The notes under the pieces: model-generated | Told to the model about the DNA's origin: nothing | Databases searched by the model: none | What the model saw: the letters and a program-made list of their open reading frames with translations, nothing else | Made by a program: the position numbers and the translations under genes | DNA from: Aquibacillus halophilus | Lineage (GTDB): Bacteria; Bacillota; Bacilli; Bacillales; Amphibacillaceae | Direction of reading: 5' to 3' | NCBI RefSeq assembly: GCF_009649745.1 | Contig: NZ_WJNG01000002.1 | Location: 516,151 to 580,150, forward strand | DNA length: 64,000 nucleotides | Shown here: positions 1 to 9,778 of the stretch, piece after piece | Layout: every line of letters begins with the position of its first letter | Numbering within the stretch: position 1 is the first letter of the stretch

Positions 1-222
1 CGTGTTAATATTTTGGTTAATAATAGCACGTTATAATTTTAATAGTAAATAAAGAATTACTTCGTAAAAATCGAATTTTTGTAAAATAAGTGATAGCGCT
101 ATAAGATGGTGGTTGAGGTGGAGGGCAGTCAACTGCTCGAAAATTAAATTCATTTTTTTTAGTGCAACTGAATATTCTTTTTCATATATAAAATTCTGTG
201 ATAAAATCAAAAAGGACAATTA

Positions 223-254
223 GACTAGCCCTTCTGAATTAGGGCTAGTCTTTT
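223..254 (+). terminator. Rho-independent terminator
   Basis: A 10-bp perfect stem (GACTAGCCCT / AGGGCTAGTC) with an 8-nt loop is followed by TTTT. It would end plus-strand transcription entering from the left edge. I see no convincing gene in bases 1-222. Confidence 0.8.
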
Positions 255-315
255 GAATGTGAATGCATTCGCATTCAAAATTGAATCGATAGATTTGTTT
301 AAAGGAGGTACAATA

Positions 316-801
316 TTGGACTTAAAAAAGATAATAAAACAAAGTCTATCTTTACCAAAAAAAGAAGCAGTGTTTTTTTTGAATAGAGTTAGCATGAGAG
401 ACACACTAGTCTATTTATTTGCACTACTTTTTTTAGTGTTTCTCCCTGAAGGAATTCAATCGTTACTAGCGGATAATTTATCCCAAAGTGAACGTGCAAG
501 TAGTTATATCTTACAAATGATAGTTTTCTATCCAATATATATTATTTTTTTAAGCTTAATAGGTATTTCAGCTTTGGCCGCTAGTGGATTACTAATTGTA
601 AAAGTAGGGAAGAGGAAGCTTGCGTATCAGCATCTTTGGAAAATGACATCATTCGCATTAACGGTACCCCTAATTCTAAATATGATTGTTAGTTTTATAG
701 GTTTGGATTACTGGCTTATACGATTGTTAATTTTACTTATGTTTTATTTGATTTTGTATAAAATGGTTATGGTTTATCCGAGAAATAAAAACAAAGGTTA
801 G
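316..801 (+). CDS. Multi-pass membrane protein, unknown function
   Basis: 161-residue protein with about four hydrophobic segments (roughly residues 30-50, 70-95, 115-140 and 140-155) separated by short basic loops, so it is probably an integral membrane protein. The reading frame is open from 253, but the start is most likely the TTG at 316, which lies 6 nt after a strong AAAGGAGGT. The N-terminus after that start is lysine-rich and precedes the first membrane segment, which fits. It is monocistronic, between two terminators. I do not recognise the family; it resembles in general layout the small DUF1189-type membrane proteins of Bacilli, but I see no diagnostic motif. Confidence 0.75.
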   Translation: MDLKKIIKQSLSLPKKEAVFFLNRVSMRDTLVYLFALLFLVFLPEGIQSLLADNLSQSERASSYILQMIVFYPIYIIFLSLIGISALAASGLLIVKVGKRKLAYQHLWKMTSFALTVPLILNMIVSFIGLDYWLIRLLILLMFYLILYKMVMVYPRNKNKG

Positions 802-837
802 TGGCTATTGGGATGTCCAAGCAATATTTTAAATATT

Positions 838-877
838 AAAAGACCATCCTATTGAAATGAAGAGGATGGTCTTTTTT
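838..877. terminator. Bidirectional terminator
   Basis: A 12-bp stem (AAAGACCATCCT / AGGATGGTCTTT) with A-rich and T-rich flanks sits between the convergent membrane-protein gene and the tdh gene, and can serve both. Confidence 0.85.
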
Positions 878-887
878 GCTTATTTTA

Positions 888-1847
888 TCAACCTGCATGT
901 TGTACTAGTTTTTTTTCCAATTTCTTCAACATGTCTTCGGTCATAGTTGAAAGATCATATTTTGCTTTAAATCCCCATTCTTTTTTCGCCGCAGATGCAT
1001 CAATTGCGTTTGGCCAACTTTCTGCAATAGCCTGTCGACCGGGATCTATATCATAATTCAACTTAAAGCTTGGTATGTGTTTTCTGATTTCTTTTGCAAA
1101 GTCTTCTGGCTCTGCACTCATGGCTGTGATATTAAATGCGTTTCGATGAATAAGATTCGAAGCATCAGCTTCCATTAATTGAATAATTGCATCAATAGCA
1201 TCTGGCATATACATCATGTCCATAAAGGTTCCTTTTTCAATATACGAAGTGTATGATTGGTTTTTAATTGCTTCATAGTAAATCTCCACCGCGTAATCTG
1301 TTGTACCGCCACCTGGAGGTGCAACATATGAAATTAAACCTGGAAAACGCACTCCACGTGTATCTATTCCAAATTTATGATAGTAATAGTCACATAATAG
1401 CTCACCAGATACTTTGTTTACTCCATACATTGTTGTTGGACGCTGTAATGTGTCCTGAGGAGTAATATCTTTTGGTGTTGTTGGGCCAAAAGCGCCAATT
1501 GAGCTTGGTGTAAATATTTGGGCATTTAGTTCTCTTGAAGTTTCTAAGGCATTTACTAAACCACCCATGTTAATGTTCCATGCGAGTAGTGGATTATTTT
1601 CTGCATTGGCAGATAAGAGGCTAGCCAAATGCATAATCGTGTCAACGTTGTATTTTCTTGCAATTGTAGTAAATGTACTTGCTTCGGTAACGTCTAAAAG
1701 CTCAAAAGGACCAGACTGTACAACTGCACAGTCCACTTTTCTAATATCAGTTGCAACAACATTGTTCGCACCATATATTTCTCTTAATCTTAGAACAAGC
1801 TCCGAACCAATCTGACCAAGAGCTCCAGTAACTAAAATTTTCTTCAT
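888..1847 (-). CDS. tdh: L-threonine 3-dehydrogenase, short-chain (epimerase-like) type
   Basis: 319-residue member of the extended short-chain dehydrogenase/NAD-dependent epimerase superfamily. It has the Rossmann motif GALGQIG at residues 8-14, catalytic serine near residue 115-116, and the Tyr141-x3-Lys145 pair. It would oxidise L-threonine to 2-amino-3-oxobutyrate with NAD+. The assignment to threonine dehydrogenase, not a sugar epimerase, rests on the next gene upstream, kbl, which takes the product. The two genes are 29 bp apart on the same strand and form a threonine-to-glycine operon. Start is ATG with a GGGAG ribosome binding site. The protein is cytosolic and of normal family length. 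Confidence 0.9.
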   Translation of the reverse strand: MKKILVTGALGQIGSELVLRLREIYGANNVVATDIRKVDCAVVQSGPFELLDVTEASTFTTIARKYNVDTIMHLASLLSANAENNPLLAWNINMGGLVNALETSRELNAQIFTPSSIGAFGPTTPKDITPQDTLQRPTTMYGVNKVSGELLCDYYYHKFGIDTRGVRFPGLISYVAPPGGGTTDYAVEIYYEAIKNQSYTSYIEKGTFMDMMYMPDAIDAIIQLMEADASNLIHRNAFNITAMSAEPEDFAKEIRKHIPSFKLNYDIDPGRQAIAESWPNAIDASAAKKEWGFKAKYDLSTMTEDMLKKLEKKLVQHAG

Positions 1848-1876
1848 TTTGTTCTCCCACCCTCTCAGTCAAGAAG

Positions 1877-3067
1877 TTAAATAATCCCCAGTTCTTTACC
1901 GACCTTTTCATAAATAGTAAGTGCTTGATCAAGCATTTCCTTTGTATGTGCTGAAGTAGGCATGTTTCTTACACGACCTTTACCTTTGGGAACTGTTGGA
2001 AATACGATAGACTTTGCATAAACTCCTTCTTCATATAACCTTTTACTAAATTGTTGTGTTGCTTTTTCATCACCAATAATACAGGGGGTAATTGGTGTTT
2101 CACTGTTACCAATGTCAAAGCCTAACTGGGTTAATCCCTTTTTCAAATAATCACTATTTTCCCATAGTCTATTTTGAAGTTCTGTACTGTCCATCAATAT
2201 TTCAATTGCCTCTGTACTTGCGGCAACATCTGCTGGTGTAACTGCAGTCGAGAATAGGAATGGACGGGACTGAACTTTTAACCAATCGATTAGCTCTTGT
2301 TTACCAGCAACATAGCCACCAATTACACCAATTGCTTTTGAGAGTGTACCCATTTGGAAGTCTACTCGATCCTGAAGTCCGAAATGCTTTACAGTTCCAG
2401 CGCCTTTACCTAATACGCCAGATCCGTGTGCATCATCAACATAAGTCATTAAGTCAAATTCTTCTGCAATATCAACAATCTCAGGAAGCTTTGCTACATC
2501 TCCGTCCATTGAAAAGACACCATCTGTAATAACCATAATTTTATTATATTGCCCTGATTCGACTGCTTCTTTAGCTTTTTGACGCAAATCATCCATATCT
2601 GAGTGATTAACACGAATGATTTTTGCTTTTGACAGTCTACAACCATCAATGATAGACGCATGATTTAGTTCATCAGAAAGAATGGCATCGTTCTTATCCA
2701 TTACTGCTGAAATGGCAGCCATATTACAGTTAAAACCGGATTGATAAGAAATAACAGCTTCTGTTCCTTTGAAGGCCGCTAGTTTTTCTTCGAGTTTTAG
2801 GTGCAGATCCAATGTCCCGTTAATTGTACGAACGGCACCTGCTCCTACTCCATAAGTTTTGACAGCATCGATTGCGACTTTTTTTAACCGCTCATCTGTT
2901 GCTAGTCCTAAGTAATTATTTGATGAAAGGTTAATTAATTCCTTCCCTTTAATAGTAATGATTGCTCCATTGGCACCCTCAACCGGGTCGATTTCATTAT
3001 ATAGTCCTTGTGATTTTAATCCTTCTAACTTCTCAGAAAGAAAGCTGGTAAGTTTCGTACTTGTCAA
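1877..3067 (-). CDS. kbl: Glycine C-acetyltransferase (2-amino-3-ketobutyrate CoA ligase)
   Basis: About 396 residues; a fold-type I PLP enzyme of the alpha-oxoamine synthase family. The PLP lysine is Lys245 in GTLSKAIG, preceded by the cofactor-binding DDAHG at 212-216. It cleaves 2-amino-3-oxobutyrate with CoA to give glycine and acetyl-CoA. The paired tdh gene downstream favours Kbl over the related BioF. There are two adjacent TTG codons at 3070 and 3067; the second has the better spacing (7 nt) from AGGAGG, so I place the start there. Transcription probably begins in the long region upstream, shared by both genes. Confidence 0.92.
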   Translation of the reverse strand: MTSTKLTSFLSEKLEGLKSQGLYNEIDPVEGANGAIITIKGKELINLSSNNYLGLATDERLKKVAIDAVKTYGVGAGAVRTINGTLDLHLKLEEKLAAFKGTEAVISYQSGFNCNMAAISAVMDKNDAILSDELNHASIIDGCRLSKAKIIRVNHSDMDDLRQKAKEAVESGQYNKIMVITDGVFSMDGDVAKLPEIVDIAEEFDLMTYVDDAHGSGVLGKGAGTVKHFGLQDRVDFQMGTLSKAIGVIGGYVAGKQELIDWLKVQSRPFLFSTAVTPADVAASTEAIEILMDSTELQNRLWENSDYLKKGLTQLGFDIGNSETPITPCIIGDEKATQQFSKRLYEEGVYAKSIVFPTVPKGKGRVRNMPTSAHTKEMLDQALTIYEKVGKELGII

Positions 3068-3358
3068 CAAAATCCCTCCTAAATTAATATGTGTGTTAAT
3101 GCTCTAAAAACAACTGTGCGTCTAATGTGAACATTTCGTTCTGTTTAAGTGCTTATATATATACATTATAACAGAAATCTATAAAAGTGTTCATAGGAAA
3201 AAGACATTCAATCAAAAAAACTATCGTATTGGTAAACACGCAAAAAAAAAATCTAGGGTACTTATTTAGTATGGTTAACCATCGTTAAAAGCATGTGAGG
3301 CTTTTAATAATTTGGGGAACTAACATAACCGATTCTGTGTTTGGTTTATATTTCCAAA

Positions 3359-3541
3359 ATAGTCGGCGGAGTGTCAAAGGAAGTGCTAAATTCTTGAACA
3401 TCGTAGAATTTCCAATAAATATATGATGAAAAGCCGAAGCAATTAGCTAGACGTTTCATTGACAATTTTAACAAGTATTCTATTGTTCCAAGTGATATTA
3501 GGAAAGCAGGTCCAAAACTTTGTAAGGCTCGTATTTTCTAA
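3359..3541 (+). pseudogene. pckA: Remnant of pckA (ATP-dependent PEP carboxykinase), C-terminal end only
   Basis: In a single frame this stretch reads GVSKEVLN, then ten codons containing three stops, then a block beginning YDEKPKQLARRF and ending in DIRKAGPKL before a stop at 3541. In PckA the family pattern GVPxEVLNPRxTW is followed ten residues later by a YDxKAKxLAxxFxxNF segment and a terminal AGP, so spacing as well as sequence fits. The rest of the gene, including the catalytic region, is absent upstream. It is a decayed tail, not a gene. The remainder of the 3071-3843 interval shows nothing I can identify. Confidence 0.7.
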
Positions 3542-3843
3542 AGCTGTTACCAAGGTTTTAATGGAAAATGTTACTTTCCATATAGTTCTTGTATTGGTAA
3601 TATATAAATTATATGATTAACTCAAGAGTTTAAATTAATGGATATAATTGGATAGAAGGATCTCGATGATTGGATACACCAACCTTATTATCTTATCAAG
3701 TTGATAACTTGCCAGTGTACGTGCCACGAGTGATCATGAAAACGAGAGTGAACAACTTGTTGTTGGACGGATTACTAAAACAAATATGACAAGACTACTA
3801 CTGGAGGCCTAACAGCCTCGTAGAAGGCGAAGGAGGACGAAAA

Positions 3844-4662
3844 TTGATCCAAAAACAACGCTTTATTTATGTTTGCTCTGACGCAGTTGGTGAGACGGCA
3901 GAGGCTGTAGCACGTGCGACAACAAGGCAATTTTCTGGAGAACACATTCATTTGATAAGATATGGGCATATTCAAACAGATGATGAGATTCGAGAAATAA
4001 TGGTGGAGGTCGTCAATACTGGTGGAATAGTAGCCTACACACTGGTTCAACCGGAACTCCGAGAAACAATGAAACAGGAAGCAATTCGTCTGGATATTAA
4101 AGCAGTTGATGTAATGGGGCCGATGATGCAGGCTTATATTGATACATATAATGATTCCCCTAGGCAGGAGCCGGGATTAAGACAAGAATTAGATGCAGAA
4201 TACTTCCAGCGTATCGAAGCGATTGAGTTTGCGGTAAAGTATGACGATGGAAAAGACGTACGAGGCCTAATAGCAGCACAGGTAGTATTAATTGGTGTAT
4301 CTAGAACATCAAAAACACCTCTTAGTATTTTCCTGGCTCATAAAGGGATCAAGGTTGCAAACCTACCCATATTGCCTGACACCAAACCGCCTATTGAGTT
4401 GTTTAGCGCTATTAAACCATTAATAATTGGATTGACTATGGAGCCTGAAAGTCTTTTGAAGATTAGAAAAGCACGGTTAAAGGCACTTGGCTTACCTGAT
4501 GAAGCAAGATACGCTTCTATAGCTCAGATAAGAGAAGAAATTAAAATTGCTAAAGCACTGATGAAAGAATTAGATTGTCAAGTGATTGATGTTTCTGATA
4601 AGTCGATTGAAGAAACTGCTGGAGTTATAATGAGCTGGATGAATGACAAGAATCAAGGCTAA
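3844..4662 (+). CDS. ppsR: Bifunctional kinase/pyrophosphorylase regulating PEP synthase or PPDK
   Basis: 272 residues, the usual length of the PSRP family (DUF299). The nucleotide-binding P-loop GVSRTSKT lies at residues 151-158. The family phosphorylates a threonine of phosphoenolpyruvate synthase or pyruvate phosphate dikinase using ADP, and removes it with inorganic phosphate; in B. subtilis the homologue YqfL instead affects gluconeogenic regulation through CcpN. The start is TTG at 3844, 7 nt after GGAGGA. No PPDK or pps gene is in the window, so the target is not known. It lies just downstream of a dead pckA tail, another gluconeogenic gene. Confidence 0.9.
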   Translation: MIQKQRFIYVCSDAVGETAEAVARATTRQFSGEHIHLIRYGHIQTDDEIREIMVEVVNTGGIVAYTLVQPELRETMKQEAIRLDIKAVDVMGPMMQAYIDTYNDSPRQEPGLRQELDAEYFQRIEAIEFAVKYDDGKDVRGLIAAQVVLIGVSRTSKTPLSIFLAHKGIKVANLPILPDTKPPIELFSAIKPLIIGLTMEPESLLKIRKARLKALGLPDEARYASIAQIREEIKIAKALMKELDCQVIDVSDKSIEETAGVIMSWMNDKNQG

Positions 4663-4977
4663 TGAAAACCTGTCAAGGGTTTTCATCGACAGATAATAAC
4701 TGAATATTGAATAAATATTAGAGTTAATTTTATGATAATAAGTCTATCAATGCTCTTAAATCAGAAACAGTTCAGGCAAATCGTGAATGTCGTAGTATAA
4801 AGAAAAAATCGAGTCTAGTAATACCATAATTTTACAGGTGTATCTAGCCGGAACTTTAATGTATCTCTTGCATCATCCAAGGCTGTATAGCAATTTTAAA
4901 AACATAAGACTTTTCTCGAGAAATAGAGCATTATGTATCTAAAGCAGACACAAGATGACTTTAATATGGAATAGGAT
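4663..4977. other. Intergenic region without recognisable gene
   Basis: A weak GAAAACC/GGTTTTC hairpin follows ppsR at about 4664-4684 but has no T run. I see no open frame with a ribosome binding site and no family resemblance on either strand. Confidence 0.5.
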
Positions 4978-6117
4978 GTGAGGATTGTGACTTATGATGT
5001 GATAATCGTTGGCGCCGGATCAATGGGAATGGCTGCAGGCTATTATCTTTCCAAGCAAAGTAAGCATGTCTTGCTATTGGATTCTCATGATCCGCCACAC
5101 GAACAAGGCTCTCACCATGGGGAGACTAGAATAATACGACACGCTTACGGTGAGGGGAATAGCTATGTTCCAATGGCTCTGCGTTCTCAAGAATTATGGT
5201 TAGAATTGCAGGAGGTAGCAAAGGAGAAGTTATTTATTCCAACAGGGGTATTAAATGTAGCCCAACCCCACTCATCATTCATTAAAAATGTAATAAAAAG
5301 TGCGGATTTCTACTCATTGGCCCTTGAAAAACTAACAGCTGAACAAATCAACAAAAAGTGGAAGGGGTTCAATGTTTCTAATGATTTAGTAGGTTACTTT
5401 GAATCTAAATCAGGTGTGTTGTTTAGCGAGGCCTGTATTCAATCTTATCGTGATCTCGCTATGGGAAATGGAGCAGTGCTTAAATCAAATATTCGGGTAG
5501 AATCGGTTAAAATTAATGATGAAGGTAATGTGACTGTAAAAACAAATGAAGGTGAATATCAAGGCAATAACTTAGTCTTGACAGCAGGGAAAGGGATGAA
5601 TAATTTACTTCATATGTTGAAGTTAAAACTGCCTTTGCTACCAGTAAGGAAGACCTTTTCTTGGTTTCATTCTGAAGAATCTATTTATAATTCATTTAAT
5701 TTTCCTGCCTTTGCATTTGATGTCCCGACTGGAATATATTATGGGTTTCCTAGCATTGAAGGAGCTGGAGTGAAGATTGGTCGACATGATAGTGGACATC
5801 CTGTAACAGCGGGAAAAAATCTTGAAGAATTTGGATATTATCCAGAGGACGAAGAGGAAGTTTGTAGATTCTCTGAAAAAGTTATGTCGAGTGCGATGAA
5901 TCATAAATTAGGTAAAACGTGTACGTATATGAATACACCAGATGGAGATTTTGTTATAGATAATCATCCCAATTATCAAAATGTATTTATTGCATGTGGT
6001 TTTTCAGGGCATGGTTTTAAATTTAGTAGTGTCGTTGGTGAAATAATTAGCCAACTAATTATTGATGGCAAGACTCAATTTGATTTAACACCTTTTTCGA
6101 TAGGTAGGTTCAATTAG
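4978..6117 (+). CDS. FAD-dependent amine oxidase, monomeric sarcosine oxidase / N-methyltryptophan oxidase type
   Basis: 379 residues, close to the length of monomeric sarcosine oxidase (MSOX). The FAD-binding GAGSMG is at 12-17 and the covalent flavin attachment site is kept: Cys315 in GKTCTYMNTPD, at the same number as in the well studied Bacillus enzyme. The GSHHGETRIIR segment near 44-54 is also typical. Such enzymes oxidise N-methyl amino acids to amine or amino acid, formaldehyde and hydrogen peroxide. The exact substrate cannot be read from sequence. GTG at 4978 and GTG at 4987 are both possible starts; GTGAGG before the second is the better ribosome binding site. No operon partner is seen. 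Confidence 0.88.
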   Translation: MRIVTYDVIIVGAGSMGMAAGYYLSKQSKHVLLLDSHDPPHEQGSHHGETRIIRHAYGEGNSYVPMALRSQELWLELQEVAKEKLFIPTGVLNVAQPHSSFIKNVIKSADFYSLALEKLTAEQINKKWKGFNVSNDLVGYFESKSGVLFSEACIQSYRDLAMGNGAVLKSNIRVESVKINDEGNVTVKTNEGEYQGNNLVLTAGKGMNNLLHMLKLKLPLLPVRKTFSWFHSEESIYNSFNFPAFAFDVPTGIYYGFPSIEGAGVKIGRHDSGHPVTAGKNLEEFGYYPEDEEEVCRFSEKVMSSAMNHKLGKTCTYMNTPDGDFVIDNHPNYQNVFIACGFSGHGFKFSSVVGEIISQLIIDGKTQFDLTPFSIGRFN

Positions 6118-6228
6118 AGTTTAAGTAAAAACTTGGAATGGTTAACAAAGCAAGTGCCCCGCGTTGTTGAATTGAGAAATTGGCCTTAGTGCTAATAAAA
6201 TGACTAGCGTTAAGATGGTTGGGGGAGA

Positions 6229-6291
6229 GTGAAGAACATTACGATGATGTTTGATTATCTTGAATGGGCTAACCAACAAATTCTTAAATAA
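6229..6291 (+). pseudogene. Start of a DinB-like gene, truncated
   Basis: A GTG start after GGGGGAGA opens a 20-codon frame containing FDYLEWANQQIL, then a stop. A FDYxxWANxxIL opening is typical of DinB/YfiT four-helix proteins. Nothing downstream continues the family, so I read it as a stump of a decayed gene. The short length limits confidence. Confidence 0.4.
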
Positions 6292-6450
6292 TGGTCATAT
6301 TAATGCTCAATCAACGGAGCATTGGTTCAAGCAGATTAACTTAGATTTGATTACCTTTATGCTAGGCTAAATACTATCTATACCAAGATTCCTGATTTTT
6401 GATGGTGTTTTCTCATGTTCAAATCAATAAACATGTAGTAAAATCTAGGA

Positions 6451-6696
6451 GGTGCAGAAAGATTAATTTTTCACCCATATTTATCAGGCGATAGGCTTCA
6501 TTATGGAACGCAAATTTAAGAGGGATTTAGGAATGCATAAAAAGAGGGAACACATGATGCGAGCAGTACTTGAAGGGATCAATCTTAACATGTTAATGTC
6601 AATACGGAATTGGTTCCTAACTATTTGAGGCTCAGTCGCTTATTTGAAGAAGATTATGAAGCAATTGTTAAATTTCAGCAGAAGTATATTGGTTAA
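6451..6696 (+). pseudogene. C-terminal remnant of an FGGY-family sugar kinase
   Basis: Three frames carry successive conserved parts of the C-terminal domain: LIFHPYLSGDR, then REHMMRAVLEGINLN, then a block beginning VNTELVPNYLRLSRLF and ending KYIG at a stop at 6696. In FGGY kinases (xylulokinase, gluconokinase and relatives) a LPYLxGER motif is followed by a TRxHxxRAVLEG helix. At least two frameshifts and in-frame stops separate them, and the N-terminal ATPase half is missing. A good terminator still follows at 6705. Confidence 0.75.
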
Positions 6697-6704
6697 TATC
6701 CAAA

Positions 6705-6741
6705 AATGCCACTAGGTATTAGTCCTAGTGGCATTTTTTTA
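6705..6741 (+). terminator. Rho-independent terminator of the former FGGY kinase gene
   Basis: A 12-bp stem (AATGCCACTAGG / CCTAGTGGCATT) with a 7-nt loop and seven Ts. The intact terminator marks the 3' end of the decayed kinase gene. Confidence 0.85.
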
Positions 6742-6833
6742 TGAAAGATTGATAGAGTTCATGTTAGAATAATTAAGTAGTGACTTTAAGGTTTCGCATC
6801 AAGTACACCCACAATTTTTGGAGGATACAATAA

Positions 6834-7448
6834 ATGAACTTAGTATCTATTGATTTTGAGACGGCAAATCGATATAGGTCTAGCCCATGTGCAATTGGTA
6901 TCGTGGTTGCAAATAAAGATGGAATTATTGATGAATTTTATAGCTTGATTAATCCGTTAATGGATTTTGAGTCAAATAATATTTACGTACATGGTATTAC
7001 AGAAACTGACGTTTTGGACGCACCAACTTTTGCAGAATTATGGCCAAGGATTGTTCCGTTTCTAACAAATAACCTAGTGATTGCTCATAATGCTAGTTTT
7101 GATATGAGTGTATTACGAGCATCATTAGATCGGTATAATTTGCCTTATCCGGAGCTTGAATATCTATGCTCTGTTATGATTTCGAAAAAGGTTTGGCCAG
7201 GGATGAGTAGTTATAAGTTGAATAGATTGGCTGAAGTTAAGGGCATAGAATTTTCACATCACCATGCTTTGGACGACTCAAGAGCTGTAATAGAGTTATT
7301 GCTGCAGGCAATTGGAGAAAAACAAGTAGATAGTTTGCAAGAACTTGTTAGTACAGTTAATATCTCTTGTGGTAGAATTTTTGAACGAAGCTACATAACA
7401 CCAAAAGTAATAGGTAAAACTAGAGAGAATAGTAGAACAACTAATTAA
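6834..7448 (+). CDS. 3'-5' exonuclease, DEDDh family
   Basis: 204 residues. The fold is that of the DNA polymerase III epsilon / RNase T exonucleases: Exo I contains Asp7 and Glu9 (IDFETAN), Exo II Asp90 (AHNASFD), and Exo III the HHALDDSRA motif with His143/His144 and Asp148. These residues bind two metal ions and hydrolyse single nucleotides from the 3' end of DNA or RNA. The last 50 residues lack a known domain. The ATG start has GGAGG 9 nt upstream. It is monocistronic with a terminator at 7452. It could act in DNA repair proofreading; the substrate is not determined by sequence. Confidence 0.88.
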   Translation: MNLVSIDFETANRYRSSPCAIGIVVANKDGIIDEFYSLINPLMDFESNNIYVHGITETDVLDAPTFAELWPRIVPFLTNNLVIAHNASFDMSVLRASLDRYNLPYPELEYLCSVMISKKVWPGMSSYKLNRLAEVKGIEFSHHHALDDSRAVIELLLQAIGEKQVDSLQELVSTVNISCGRIFERSYITPKVIGKTRENSRTTN

Positions 7449-7451
7449 TGC

Positions 7452-7473
7452 AACCGAGGAAAACCTCGGTTTT
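7452..7473 (+). terminator. Rho-independent terminator
   Basis: AACCGAGG-AAAA-CCTCGGTT followed by TT, directly after the exonuclease stop codon. Confidence 0.75.
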
Positions 7474-7727
7474 ACTTTAATTTATGGTTCGTTTTCTAAG
7501 GTAGTTATTCGAGATTAAGAAATCAAATGCGTCATAACCTTTTGCCTTTTCTTCCTTATAATGGGATTGCTAATCCAGCGCTGAGGAAAGCGCCTGCCCT
7601 GAACAGAAATCAACGACCGGTTAGTAGCAGGTCTATACATTTTGTGTCAAAAACGTCAAAAACAACAACAATCTTTTAATAGGAACCTTAATTATTGTGA
7701 TGAAACGGAAGAAGTGAGGAGAATTAG

Positions 7728-8270
7728 ATGAAGACACTAGTTAATATTGCGCACCCGACCATGCAAGAGTCTCGATTGAATGCCTATTTAAAGGATGCAA
7801 TAAAAAATCAGCCTGACCTTAAAGTTAATGATCTTTATGCTGAATATCCTGATGAACAAATAGATGTTACAAGAGAGCAACAGTTATTAGAAGAACATGA
7901 CCGAGTAATCTTTCAGTTTCCCAATTATTGGTATAGCTACCCGCCACTTTTAAAAAAATGGTTTGATCATGTTTTACTCCGTGGTTGGGCATTTAAGGGA
8001 GGCTATGCACTTGAGGGAACAGAGTTTGGATTAGCGATTAGCTCGGGATTTACCTCGGAGGATTATCGGTTTGACGGACTTCACAGACATTCAATCGAAC
8101 AAGTGATGGCTCCTTTTTATGCGACTTGTAATTTTATAAGGACAAAATCGTTACCTATATTCAATACATTTGAGGATGAAATGAATACAGAATTAGACCT
8201 TCAAAATCATTCATTAGAATATCTCAAGTACCTCCGAAGAGAATCCTATCCGTTTCACTATAAATCATGA
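7728..8270 (+). CDS. Flavodoxin-fold NAD(P)H oxidoreductase (KefF/YwrO type)
   Basis: 180 residues of the flavodoxin_2 family. Visible hallmarks are the early VNIAHPTMQESRLN phosphate-binding segment, FQFPNYWYSYPPLLKKWFD at about 63-81 (isoalloxazine contact) and a GWAFKGGYALEG stretch. Members bind FMN or FAD and reduce quinones or other electrophiles with NAD(P)H; KefF relatives also activate potassium efflux systems, but no kefC/B gene is present here. The ATG start follows GAGGAG. The 7474-7727 upstream gap shows no other gene. Confidence 0.88.
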   Translation: MKTLVNIAHPTMQESRLNAYLKDAIKNQPDLKVNDLYAEYPDEQIDVTREQQLLEEHDRVIFQFPNYWYSYPPLLKKWFDHVLLRGWAFKGGYALEGTEFGLAISSGFTSEDYRFDGLHRHSIEQVMAPFYATCNFIRTKSLPIFNTFEDEMNTELDLQNHSLEYLKYLRRESYPFHYKS

Positions 8271-8497
8271 TTTAACAACACGCCATTTATAATTGAAAAG
8301 AGCTATTGGAAAATACTATTCGTTAGACGACTTTAGTTCTGTTTGATACAATTAAAGGTAGATTTAAGAAAGTCCTGGTTGTGGAACTTCCTCATTGACA
8401 TTGAATGTGAAAGAATCTACATAAGAGTTTTTTCTACTAACTGGGGCCTAAACGATGTTCTCATATATAAAATTTAAATAAGAGAGGTGGATGAAAT

Positions 8498-9721
8498 TTG
8501 AATCAAAATAAACCAAAAATAGTCATTCTTGGTGCAGGGTACGCAGGAATGATGACAACAAAAAAACTAATCCAAAAATTTAGACCTGAGGAAGCTGACA
8601 TTGTTTTGGTAAATAAGCATAACTACCATTACCAAACAACATGGCTTCATGAAGTGGCAGCAGGCACTATCGATATTAATCGTTCAAGAATCATGATAAG
8701 TGATGTAATTAATACAAGAAGAGTTCAGCTGCTTCAGGATACAGTTGTTGAAATAAATCGAGAAGATCAAAAGGTTATCTTGGAAAATGGCGAGATAGAC
8801 TACGATTATTTAGTTATTGGTCTAGGTTTTGAGAAAGCCACATTTGGTATTCCAGGTATGGATGAAAATGCTTTTACAATACAGAGTGTTGATAAAAGTC
8901 GAATGATTCGTGAACATATTGAGTATCAGTTTGCTAGTTATAAAAATTCTACTAATGATGACGGTGATAAAGACCATTTGTTAAACATTGTAGTGGGTGG
9001 TGGCGGTTTCACTGGGATTGAATTTGTTGGTGAACTTGCTGAGAAGGTACCTGAATTATGTAATAAATATGATATCCCAAGGAACAAAGCAAGAATTATT
9101 AATATTGAAGCGGCACCTACGATTTTACCAGGTTTCGATCAGGAGTTGATAGACTATGCTCGGAAATCATTAGAAAACCGAGGAGTTGAATTTAAGACTG
9201 GTGCAATGATTAAAGAATGCAAACAAACTAGTGTAATGGTAGGAGAAGAAGAGGAAGAAATCAAAGCTGGAACTATTGTCTGGACTGGTGGAGTTCAAGC
9301 AAACTCAATTGTAGGAAATTCAGGATTCGAATTAACCAAAGGTAAAGTAAATGTTGATGAAGATTTGCGTGCTCCAGGTTATGAAAATGTATTCATTTTA
9401 GGAGATTGTTCTTGGGTAATGGATAAGGAAAGTGGTCGACCATATCCTCCAACCGCACAACTTGCGATGCAAGAAGCAGATACATGTGCAAACAACCTTA
9501 AGGCATTAATTCAAGGAGGGCCATTGGAGAACTTTGTGTTTGATAATAAAGGAACTGTGGCCTCACTTGGCGGGAAGCATGCTATGGGAACCGTTTTTGA
9601 AGGAAAAAAACTTTTCGGAGTTACAGCTAAAGCGATGAAAAACGTCATTGATGATCGTTATTTGTTCTTACTTGGTGGACCTAAATTAGTACTGAAAAAA
9701 GGAAAGTTTCGTCCTTTTTAA
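8498..9721 (+). CDS. Type II NADH dehydrogenase-like FAD oxidoreductase (Ndh/YumB type)
   Basis: 407 residues with two dinucleotide-binding folds: FAD site GAGYAGM near residues 12-18 and NAD site GGGGFTG near residue 168. A third conserved FAD motif, VFILGDCSW, lies near 300. These enzymes pass electrons from NADH to menaquinone at the inner face of the membrane without pumping protons; there are no membrane helices, and attachment is usually via the C-terminal amphipathic part. The start is TTG at 8498 after GAGAGGTGG. The closest B. subtilis relatives would be YumB or Ndh; which one cannot be settled by eye. A tiny membrane-protein gene follows. Confidence 0.9.
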   Translation: MNQNKPKIVILGAGYAGMMTTKKLIQKFRPEEADIVLVNKHNYHYQTTWLHEVAAGTIDINRSRIMISDVINTRRVQLLQDTVVEINREDQKVILENGEIDYDYLVIGLGFEKATFGIPGMDENAFTIQSVDKSRMIREHIEYQFASYKNSTNDDGDKDHLLNIVVGGGGFTGIEFVGELAEKVPELCNKYDIPRNKARIINIEAAPTILPGFDQELIDYARKSLENRGVEFKTGAMIKECKQTSVMVGEEEEEIKAGTIVWTGGVQANSIVGNSGFELTKGKVNVDEDLRAPGYENVFILGDCSWVMDKESGRPYPPTAQLAMQEADTCANNLKALIQGGPLENFVFDNKGTVASLGGKHAMGTVFEGKKLFGVTAKAMKNVIDDRYLFLLGGPKLVLKKGKFRPF

Positions 9722-9778
9722 CGTAAGTTAGTATAAATGAAACCAATCACGGGATCACTAGAGGAGGGAAAATTGGTA

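Noticed and set aside
31-219. 62-codon open frame on the minus strand at the left edge
   Set aside because: No ribosome binding site, no family resemblance, and the hydrophobic content is what AT-rich non-coding DNA gives.
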